The notes under the pieces: generated by a model
Database searches by the model: none
Told to the model about the DNA's origin: nothing
What the model saw: only the letters and a program-made list of their open reading frames with translations
Position numbers and translations under genes: made by a program
Part shown: positions 9,201-17,929 of the stretch, piece after piece
Layout of the letters: every line of letters starts with the position of its first letter
Numbering within the stretch: position 1 is the stretch's first letter
Source: Acanthamoeba lenticulata
Taxonomy: Eukaryota > Discosea > Longamoebia > Acanthamoebidae
Assembly (NCBI GenBank): GCA_002179805.1
Contig: NAVB01000435.1
Location: forward strand, 1 to 28,474
Direction: 5' to 3'
DNA length: 28,474 bases

Positions 9201-12200
9201 GTTGAGGGGAATCATCGAACCCGCGGCCAGCTCCCTCGCGAACCTGTCGTGTTGTGCCCACACCTCATCAGCCTCCTTTGAGCCTTTGCACGAGAGGTCA
9301 CGACGCACTTGGGAATGACGACGGATTGGAGGTGGACCGTCGCTCGGTGGACCTCCTCGTTGTGCTCGGCCGCGTTGTGTCGACCGAACAGAGTCCACAC
9401 GTCGCTCGACAACGGATTCCCAACGCTCTTCACAAACTCTGCATTCGCGTACGTGAACTCAGTGGAATGCAAGGAATGTATGCATGATGCTGGGGTCGTA
9501 CCTGGGCGTAGGAGGCTGTGGAAGGACTTGCCCTTGAACCCGCCAAAGTTGAGCAGCGCGTGCCCGCGGATGATCTGCCCGGCCAGCGTCGACGCGCGAT
9601 GGTTGATCGCCCCGCGCCCGCTGTAGACCAGCGTCGCCTCGGAGAAGGTGAGGCTCGCCGGCCGGAAGTTCTTTCGCGCCGGGTCGTGCGGCGCGAGGTC
9701 GGCGTAGTCGGTGGCGAGGATGTCGCGGATCTCGCGCTCCCAGTTCTGCACGGTCAAGTCGACCTCGACCACGCGGGACTGCTCGCGCGCGGCCCAGCCC
9801 GTCTTGCGCCCCTCGGGCGGGAGCAGCAGCGCCTTGAACGTGACCCACGAGGGCTCGGCCGGGAAGACGCGCGCCGTGTCGACAACATAGTAGCGCCCGT
9901 CGTGGGCGCGGTGGCCTTCGATGTCGGTCGGCGCGTAGAGCATCACGGCGGCCGCGGGCACGGGTCCGGCGACGTGACCCTTGATGTTGATCTGGCGCGC
10001 GGCCGACTTCATCAGCTTCGAGAGGGTCGGATCGTCGTCGTGCACGCTCACTCCGCCGTCTGTTTTCGAAAACAATACGTCGACGCTGTGAGCTTTCTGA
10101 AGAGGAAATAGAACAAAAAATTGAGAATTGATTTTAGGGGGATTCGAACCGGCGCTGCCGTAGCAGAGGGTGCGCTTGTCGATGGGAAGGCGGCAGCAGG
10201 CGATCATGCGCCAGCCGCAGTAGTCGATGATCGACATGATCGGCACGCACAGCCGCGGCAAGGTCGGGTCATCAGGCTGCGTCATGAAGTAAGCCCGCAA
10301 GCCCTTGAGCTCATGGCTTGCTGCCTGTTGTGTTGGTCGACGCTCCCAGGAGAAGAGGCCACGGTCAGAACCAACAGGCCATGGCCGGGCCACGAGCCAA
10401 CGGGGGCAAGAGGGCAGGGACCTTAAGGGCGTAGGCATTGCCGCCGTAGATGCCATGCAGGTCGATCGCAAACTGTATACGCGCACATGATCAGCGAAGG
10501 GCCGACGATCAGGCAAAAAGTCTGGTGCTTGGTAAGTACCTTGAAGAAGATGCCTTCGACCATGTACTTCTCCCCGCCTGCAATCCCGCGCTTGTGTGAG
10601 TCAAGAGATAAGATGAAGAGGATGAAGATGAAGGGCGAGAGGGAAGGGCGTGCCAGCGATGCCGCCCATGTCGGTCTTGGGCTTGTAGGTCTTGCGATTG
10701 TGCGGGAGGGTCATCTCGGAGATGATGGTGCGCGCGATGGCCTCGGCCTTGCGGTTGAACGCATGCACCAGCCGCCGCAGCTGGGCCAGCACCGGCAGGC
10801 GCGCCTCATGGTCGCCTCCACCGGCCTCTGGTGGGCCTCTTCTTCATCAGCGGGACCCCAAAGGCCACTACTGAAGCAGGGGAGCGCACCGCTGGCCAGG
10901 TAGAGGTCGAGCAGGTGCTGGAGTTCCTTGTTCCAGTCCCGCGCCGGGCCGCTGTCCTCCTCGGCGTCGGCCTCGGCCTCATCTTCTGTGTCCGAGGATG
11001 ATGACGATGAAGAGACGCTCGAGTTGGTTTCGTCATCGTCATCTTCATCTTCCATTTCATTGTAATCGCCGCTCTGCCGGTCGGCCGATGTATAGGCGGC
11101 GGTGGACGATGCCCTGAGCTCACGGATCGCGGACTGGCCCGACCCGTAGGCAAGGACGTCGTCGGCCGACGCCTCCTCGGTCGGTGCCTCGGCGTAGACC
11201 GACGCGGCCGGCTCCGCGCCGTCGGCCATGGCATAGACCGACGCCTCGAGCTCATTTGGGCCAGCGCCGACGTCGGCATAGACCGAAGCAGCCGGCTCTG
11301 TGCCGTCGGCCACGGCATAGACCGACGCCTCGGCGAGCTCGTTTGGACGAGCAGCGACGTCGGCGACGTCGACACCGTAGACGTCGGGCACGCCCTGCAC
11401 GTCCCCGGCGTAGGCGCAGTAGAACTTGGCGTAATCTCCCGGCGGCGGCCCGGCCAAGGAGTCAAGATCGACCTTTGTCGCGGCCGCAGCTGCCTTCTCG
11501 GCCTCGAGCTCGTCCTCGAAATAAGCGCACATCGGATCGACATAGGCCACGTTCGCGTTGCGCTTCGAATCTTCGTCCTCGGCAGCCTGTTGCTCCTGCT
11601 GCTCCCGCTTTTCCTGTTGCTTTTGGGGGGACTCGAACCCGAACTCGTCGGCCAGGTTGAGGGTGATGGTCCTGATCCACACGTCCCCGGGCAGGCTCAG
11701 GCCCGGCCGCAGCGTCGATTGCGGGTTCCGCTCGTCGGCTTCGTATCTAACGTGCCGACCGAAAGCCACGTCAGCATGCCGTCACTGCATGAATCATGTG
11801 AACGACACATACCTGGCATGCCAGCAGAGCGAGCACAGGTGGACGACCTCGCTAGCGGGAGCCGGCGTGGGCGTGTGCGGCACCGACGAGTACAGGGCGC
11901 CTTCGATGCGCGATGCCTCGCACCCCGCGCACCGGTACGGGTGGTACTGATACGGGCTGTTGCCCCGCGTCAACTCTGTGCCGGGTCATGCTGACGTCAG
12001 CAGCATTCAGTGAGAAGGCTCAAGACGAGCACGGACGCACCAGCGGGCGCCGCGCGAAGCAGCTGAGCCAGCGCGGGCGGGCCTCCCGGCAGCGGGAACG
12101 GGAAGACCACGAACTGGTGCTCGGCGTAGTGCATCTCGCGCTGCTCTGTTATGCACGCCTCGCACACGTCGAACGCTTGCCCCTCTGAAGCGCTAGGACG

Positions 12201-13156
12201 AGTCCTCGACGACATCGGCGCGCACTGGATGCACCGGTGCAGCGGGCCCACCAGGACTTGGGATTCCTCGGGCAGGCCCGGCCGGCGGCGCTGACAGACG
12301 GCGCAGCGGCAGCCCTGGTGGGTGGACACGCTAAGGCACCGATAGGCCGCCGCCTCGCCGTCGTCGTCGCTGTCGGGCATGAACTGCAGCTGCGCCCGCG
12401 TGAACCTCGCCCGGCACTTCTGGCCTTTGCTCAGCGTGATGCACGCGTAGAGCGCGTCGTTGGGGTTGTTCGCGGCGAGGCGCACGTTGTCAAAGGCCAC
12501 GCCGAGCGAGCGGCCGTTGTGATAAAACGTGGCCATGCCGGCGTCGAGATCGACGCCGACGCCGATGACGTCGCCCGTGGTCCAGGGCTGGCCATAGCCG
12601 GGGTTCTCCTTGCCGCTCAGGGTCTGCACGCGGTGGCCATCGTAGGCCCACGACACGCCCTCGTAGTCGCCCACGCCCATCCCGGCCTGAGGAACGTAAA
12701 CGGCCGTTGTGAGAAAGAACGAAAACGACAGGAAGGGGGGGGGAGGAAGGAGCGAACGCGAGGGTTGGGGTTGAAGGCTTTGGTGGCCCAGCCAATCTGG
12801 AAGAGGCCAGACGTGAGGAGTTCCACTTCATAGTACCACCTGCCACCTTTGACCTCGGCTTCGCTGCGGCACGAGTCGAACCAGTTGTTGACCTCCTTCA
12901 CCACCTGTTGTTGTGAAGATGCCGTCAGGGTGGTGCGTGTTGTACAGGAGCGTTTAATAATGTTGCTGGATAAAGGCGAAGGTACCAAGCCGTCCTCTGA
13001 AAACTCGAGATAGTGGCGCCCGAGTGGCTTCAACTTGCAACCAACAAGAGGAAGGCTCTCCTGGGCCTGCCCACTCGCTGAGTTATGCTCCTCCATGCTC
13101 TGGTACGGCTTTTTCTTCTTGTGGTGTGCTAAAGCGGTTCTGCTCGGTTTAGACAT
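3887..13156 (-). CDS. Giant SPRY / ZZ finger / CLU / RCC1 / ankyrin-like protein (predicted 2,576 aa)
   Basis: Exons (minus): 13156-12758, 12686-12041, 11975-11813, 11746-10872, 10827-10654, 10577-10540, 10472-10422, 10324-10150, 10059-9502, 9438-9309, 9243-9167, 9091-8840, 8759-7548, 7455-7330, 7253-7096, 7022-6719, 6598-6414, 6347-6278, 6164-6037, 5956-4275, 4214-3887. All 20 junctions keep frame; total 2,577 codons. Domains: SPRY about 52-235 (YYEVELLTSGLFQIGWA); ZZ finger 259-323 (C261xxC264, C285xxC288, C308xxC311, H319, H323); a second pair of CxxC at 364-399; acidic/SVYA repeat region 480-670; CLU domain about 735-1105 (HELKGL, YGSADGG, DIEGHRAHDGRYY, VIPKFA, GINMRYLG); helical TPR-like region to about 1583; beta-sandwich about 1625-1775; RCC1 repeats about 1795-2230 (VFSWGSNDSGELGLGD); second beta-sandwich about 2280-2395; ankyrin-like end (VWHWAAAIGRTECLALF). 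CLU-family proteins act in mitochondrial distribution and bind mRNAs; RCC1 and SPRY are interaction modules. Intron 10578-10653 appears to be GC-AG. The split into CLU and RCC1 genes near 7061 is the main alternative. Confidence 0.75.
6621..6690 (-). repeat. TTTCG-rich low-complexity tract inside an intron
   Basis: The intron 6599-6718 (120 nt, GTACGC...CCAG) reads on the transcript strand as repeated CTTTCG/TTTTCG units. Its length is a multiple of three and it carries no in-frame stop, so it looks coding by frame alone; splicing it out joins DSNDES to EVVVEWLG. Similar tracts occur in the intron at 195-298 and in the coding repeat near 27393-27457. Confidence 0.6.
11191..11349 (-). repeat. 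Two-copy tandem protein repeat in the CLU/RCC1 gene
   Basis: Residues about 536-588 hold two nearly identical units offset by 29 residues: PNELAEASVYAVADGTEPAA then SVYA, and PNELEASVYAMADGAEPAA then SVYA. The motif ASVYA occurs four times. This lies in a low-complexity acidic linker before the CLU domain and looks like a recent duplication. Confidence 0.8.
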
Positions 13157-13432
13157 TTTTTTGACGACCAATCGTCGCTCAGCGAAGAAAACGACAATTT
13201 GTGGTCAGGCCCTCATGCACGAGGCACGACTCCCCTTTGCCTGCATGAAGATGGCCAGCGGCAGCGCTACGCCCGCTCGTAGTCTTCAAACGGCTGAAGT
13301 CTTCTTTTTTTTGGCAATAGGCAAGTTTAATCGTACTATTATTGCAAAGCAAGGCAGTGAAGTGAAGTAAAACACTCCTTTATATTCGCCAAACGGGGCT
13401 ATTGAGCACTCGTTTTCACTTGAGTCTGCACC
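13157..13432. promoter_or_regulatory. Divergent promoter between the CLU/RCC1 gene and the HEAT-like gene
   Basis: This 276-nt spacer separates two start codons facing away from each other. On the plus strand TTTATATT at 13378-13385 is a TATA-like box 48 nt before ATG 13433. No clear TATA is visible for the minus-strand gene. Confidence 0.5.
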
Positions 13433-16233
13433 ATGTCGCGGGCAAGCTTGATACAGCGGGTGATGGCCGCGGAAGAGGACCAGATCGAAAGTGCCCTCCT
13501 CCACACCCAGCAACTCTACAACCTTATGTGCGCACAACACGGCCGTGAGCCGGAGCTCGCCAGTCCGGAGAAAGCGGCCGTGCTTGATGACGCTGCTCGT
13601 GTGCATCTTCTCGACCAAGTCTTCCTGCCTCCCCTTCCCTTCCACGACTTCGCAGCAGAAGAAGAAGACGGGGGGAGCTACAACAGGGCCAGAAAAACGC
13701 CGTTGCTGTCCCAGCCCCAGTGGTCTCAAGCCCTGGACCGCCTCTTCGGGTGGTTCTTCTTTGAGCCCAGCTCGGTTGGCGGCCTCGGGTTTCTGGAGTG
13801 GGACGGGCCGTTGGAAGAGTGCAGCGGCCCCGACGCAGAGGCCCTCGCGCAGTCGCCCCAGGCGCAAGTGGCCCGCTTGAAGGCGGCGCTCTTTGAGCTG
13901 CTGGCCTCGCTCGTGTTTGAGCGTTGCGCCGGGCCGGACCAGCCCAAGCACCCCGAGTTGTGGTTCTTCCGCAAGTCGGAGTTGTGGGCGCGCCTCGCCC
14001 AGGCGTGCTCCCGCTTGGCGAGGTGGCCTTCACCTTCGGCCGAGCGCGTGGTGGTTCTCCTGCTGCGATGCATCAAGACCGTCTTCACGTGGGCCGAGGC
14101 CAACCAGCTCGAGGTGATGAGCAGCGACGCCTCCGAGCCGCTTGCTGAGCTGTTGGCGAAGCCGACAACTAGCCCAGCCGTGCTCTTGGGTAGGAGAGAT
14201 TGATCAATCCATCATCTTAAACCGCGCCAGCTTGTTGATGGCCGCCGCCAAGAAGACTCACCTGAGGAGGAATCATCGTTCTTCTTCGCAGCCGCGTTGC
14301 AGGTGCTCGCGCTGGCCCACCCGGCCGAGCTCTACGCCGCCACTTCACCCAAGTGGGCTAGTGCCGGCCACCGGTTGCTGGAGCTCCTCGACCACGAAGA
14401 GCCGCAAGTGCGCGCATGTGCCCTCGCCTGCTGCCACCCGACGCTCTTCCAGGCTGACGCCAGCCTGTATGACAAGTTCCACGACGTAAACTTTGCTGCA
14501 TCTCTCTCTCTCCTCTCTCTTGTGCTCAAGCTGGCTTACGAAAGGACATCATCATCTCGTTCACTGCCGCGCAGCGTCTCTGGGCTGTGTACCGAGAGCG
14601 GGACGGAGAGGAACGAACCAGCGCATGCCAGCATCTTGCCAGGTCGTTTCAGATTCGACTTGTCAAGTCCCCACAACACAACATCGACCTCCTTCTACCC
14701 CTTCTTGGCGTCGTACGACTCCTCCTCCTCCTCCTCCTCCCATCATCATCACCACCGTCGGGGAGTTCCTCACCTCATATTGCCGACACAGGCCGACAAG
14801 GCGGTCCGGTCCAGCAACGGCCTCCTGCTGTTTAAATACCTGCTAAAGCTGGTATCTTCCGTACAAGAAGGCACAATTTCCACAGAAGATGCCGAGATCA
14901 ACCCGGAGCTGCTCACAAGGTATGCTCTCCCTTCCCACGCGTGTGTTTGGTGCGCGTCCAAGGGCCGCTCTTGATGTGTCTGCGACCTCTTGTGGGTGTT
15001 TTTTCTTTTCTTTTTCTTTTTCTTTTTCAGTGTCGTGGAGACGTTGCTCAGGAACGCGCAAAAGGAACCGGAAGAGGAGACCCTGGCGGTGCCTCTCCCC
15101 GTTGTGAGCGCTGCCTGCTTCGAGCAGCTTCTCCTCCTTTGGCAAGAGCGCGTTGTCGACGTGCTTTGGCGGAACATCAGGTCCACTTTGCGCGCGGACT
15201 CGCCTTGGCCCGTCAGGCATGTGATATGGCCCTTCCCCCTCAATTGATGTCAAATGCTCACAAACGTGGCAGGGAGAGAGGCCTGCTGGTGCTTCAGGTG
15301 CTTGGCTCGACGGCCCCCGAACATGCCGCCAAGCTCATCCCGCCTCACCTCTCCTTCCTGATGGATTCCTTGCGTGACCCTCAGGTTCGCCTCATCATGA
15401 TCATGATCATGACCACCATTTCACGCTGTGATGTTGTTGCTGTTCAACATCCAACCATTAATTGCAACTCGGGTGTGTTTGCAGCCAAGTGTGCGCGCTA
15501 CCGGTGCGTGTGCGCTCAAGTACAACTCGCTGTGGGTGATGCAAGACGACGAAAACATGGAGCAAGTCATCAGCGCGCTGGCGACACTCACCGCCACCGA
15601 TGAGTCTGCGCGTGTGCGCGAAGAGGCGCAGCAAGGCCTCGACCACATCCTCTTTGCGCTGAGTCCCGTGAAGGCGCAGCGCGAGCTGGTCGTGCGCGAG
15701 TGCTTGGCCGCCTTGGACCGCCGCACGACCGACGGGATTCCCCCTTTGCCTGCTGATGATGGTGATGGTGATGGTGCAACGAGCGACGTCGTGGGCGTGG
15801 CCAACATCGTGGTGAGGTGGGCGCTGTTCGACAATAACGACAACGACAACGTCGACGAGCAGCGGGACGACAACGACAAGAACAAAAACAGAGAGTTGGT
15901 GAACCAAGTGGTGTCACGCCTCTTGGCCCTGCTCGATGCCCTCCAGACGCCGCAGGATAAGCGTGCGGTGCTCGGCATGCTTGCTGAGCTGGTCCACAAT
16001 GGTAATCTTCCTCCTCTATCCTCATCTTCATGATGATGATGATGTGCTTTGCAGGATTGTCATCCACCTCATCGTCTTCCTCCTCGTGTTTCTCTCCAGG
16101 GCTCATCCAACCGCCGTACGTCGAAGGCGTGTTGAGCGCGTGCGATCGCCTGGCCTCGGACGAGACGCCGTTGGCTGATGAGGCCCGTTTCGTGGCCGAC
16201 GTCCTCCGAGGAGGAGGAGCAGCACAACAATGA
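13433..16233 (+). CDS. HEAT-like helical repeat protein, 731 aa
   Basis: Eight exons: 13433-14189, 14292-14485, 14545-14712, 14792-14919, 15031-15216, 15273-15384, 15485-16001, 16100-16233. Every phase agrees and the total is 732 codons with TGA 16231-16233. Introns are 56-111 nt. Intron 15217-15272 fits best with a GC donor (AG|GCATGT), giving the HEAT-like join PWPVR-ERGLLVLQVLG; a GT donor at 15181 is possible but removes part of the repeat. The protein is almost all alpha-helical, with repeats such as EEPQVRACALACCHPTLF, DPQPSVRATGACALKY and ESARVREEAQQGLDHILFAL, typical of HEAT/armadillo scaffolds that bind other proteins. An acidic, Asn/Asp-rich insert lies around residues 610-640. The N-terminal 250 residues are unique to me. 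I could not assign a family; a TTI2-like TTT-complex subunit is one possibility but I cannot support it. Confidence 0.75.
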
Positions 16234-16314
16234 AGCGCATGATGAAGCACAGCATCAACCGAGAATAAGCAAACGAAACAGCCTGTTGTTGTTGTTGTTG
16301 TACGACACGACTCA

Positions 16315-17843
16315 TCAGAGGGCCTGGGGCAGATGCCGCACGATGGCGTCCACGTCGAACGCAAAGGTGAGGAGCGGGTTGGTCCTTGGCGCCCTCAAGA
16401 TCTTGTCTTGTCGAGGTTCTTGTCTCGCCCCAACGTGGCCACGTTGTTGCAGCTGACGGTGGTGTTGTAGTTGTTGGTTCATGTGCTCGTTCGCTCCCAA
16501 CGTCGTCGCCGTTGCTGCCGGCACAGCAGGACCCTCTGGTCGTCGCCCGCCAGTAGCCCCAGCGGCCGTCGCCGAAGCGTCGGCGCCACCCGACGACAAC
16601 GGCGCCGGCGTGTTGCGGAGGAGCAGCCGCTTGGGCGTGTCTTCACATCACGCACATGAGCCATGGACGTGAGCCACGAATCATCAACAGAGAGACGACG
16701 TCTCTCCATGTGCGGGCCGACGGAGTACCGTAGGCGCCGTGGCCGAGGCCGGGCGGGGCTGACGTGGCGGAGGTGGAAGTGGAGGAGGATGAAGATGATG
16801 AGGCGCCGCCTGGCCGGTGCAGTTTGTCGCGTTGGCGCCGGGTCTGGATCCACTTCTTGAGGCGGCCCACGACGGGCGAGACCATGAAAAAGTTCTCGGA
16901 CTTGCGCACGCCTGCGCAGAGAGACAGAAAGAGAGAGAACGAGCACGTTCATCAGCCCCACATTCATCCAAGCAGGGGAGGAAGCTGCATTACCGGGCGT
17001 CTGCTTGGAGTTGTAGGAGGGCAGCTCCTTGATCAGGTGCCACTTGATTTTCTGTTTCCATGAAGAAGAAGAAGCTGTTGGTGAAGTTGATGATGTGGGT
17101 TATCATTGCAGAGAGGCGGACGTACGCTAATCTCCTTGCGGGTGCGCGGGGCAAAGGGGGTGTCCTCGGGGATGTAGGGGACGATGTAGAGCCGCACTCG
17201 CTGCTCGGTCTTGGTGAACTCAATGTAGTCCTCTTCGGTGATGTGCCCGTCAGGGATCTGGAAGCCAGTCTCTTCGTACACTTCGCGCTTGGCGCACTCG
17301 AGCTCGGGCTCGTCTTTGTTGATCTTGCCCTTGGGGAAGCCCCAGCTGGAGCGCGAGTGCCAGCCCTTGACGAGGAGGCACTTGTCGAGCGTTGTGTTGA
17401 GGAGGATGGCCCCGCACACGGGCACCCGCGTTTTGTAGTGCGTGAACGATGCAAAGATCTCATCGATGGAGTGGTCGTTCAAATATGGCCGCAGCAGGGG
17501 ACAATGCTCAAACACTGAACACGATAAACTCAACGATTACAACGATTCACGGCAAGTGTGGGAAGGGAGAGAGGTACTTTGCCGCGCAAAGAGCTTAAGT
17601 GATGCAGGTGGGAGCTTAGGGTCATGTTCTCGATAGAAGTCCTCATAGAACCAGTGGGCTGCTTCGATTTGGAAGCAAATGCGCTCAAAGGAGTGCAGCT
17701 CTTCCTCGGGCAGGTTGATAATGAAACGACTGTGATGCACAACCAAACAAACAATCAATAAAATGCACGCAAACAAAAGGAAAAAACAGGTACCTGCACA
17801 AGTCGTCAAGCACATGTGAAAGCTTGAGCGGTTGCTTGGCCAT
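16315..17843 (-). CDS. DCP2: mRNA-decapping enzyme subunit DCP2 (Nudix hydrolase), 385 aa
   Basis: Six exons (minus): 17843-17794, 17729-17578, 17514-17126, 17051-16994, 16911-16729, 16640-16315; 386 codons including TGA. DCP2 removes the m7G cap of mRNA, committing it to 5'-3' decay, in cytoplasm and P-bodies together with DCP1. The N-terminal regulatory domain opens with the signature VLDDLCSRFIINLPEEEL (residues 11-28). The catalytic domain shows FEHCPLLRPY, RVPVCGAILLN and a full Nudix box at 130-152: G130, E136, R144, E145, E148, E149, G151. Box B is present (WHLIKELPSY and FFMVSPVVGRLKKWI). The low-complexity tail ends with LLTFAFDVDAIVRHLP, a motif known from DCP2 C-termini. The tail is short compared with yeast. 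The fifth intron (16641-16728) ends in AAG instead of CAG and is the least certain junction. The gene converges on the HEAT-like gene with 81 nt between stops. Confidence 0.93.
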
Positions 17844-17864
17844 CAATCTTCTCTGTTGTTTCTT

Positions 17865-17876
17865 TTTATTTTTATT
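17865..17876 (-). other. Polyadenylation signals of the DUF4874/DUF4832 gene
   Basis: Two adjacent AATAAA hexamers on the minus strand (17876-17871 and 17870-17865) lie 54-65 nt beyond the stop at 17930 and only about 22 nt upstream of the DCP2 start codon at 17843. The DCP2 promoter and the upstream gene's 3' end must therefore overlap. Confidence 0.5.
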
Positions 17877-17929
17877 TCTCTGATTTTCTTTGTGCATCTC
17901 TAAAACTGCCTAAATTTTCATCAACAATT

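Noticed and set aside
10135..10152. Minus-strand GGTTCGAATCC, also B-box-like
   Set aside because: It is the donor end of intron 10060-10149; the flanks do not pair as a T stem and no cloverleaf is present.
11625..11645. Minus-strand GGGTTCGAGTCCC, like a tRNA T-arm / B box
   Set aside because: It lies in coding sequence (EFGFESPQK) of the large gene, and no acceptor stem, A box or anticodon arm can be built around it.
12918..12958. Possible 41-nt intron (GTACAA...AACAACAG) in the first SPRY exon
   Set aside because: Removing it breaks the frame before the clear SPRY sequence, so the exon is taken as continuous.
15394..15412. Palindromic TCATGATCATGATCATGA run
   Set aside because: It is a short simple repeat inside intron 15385-15484 with no neighbouring elements to suggest an origin or binding cluster.
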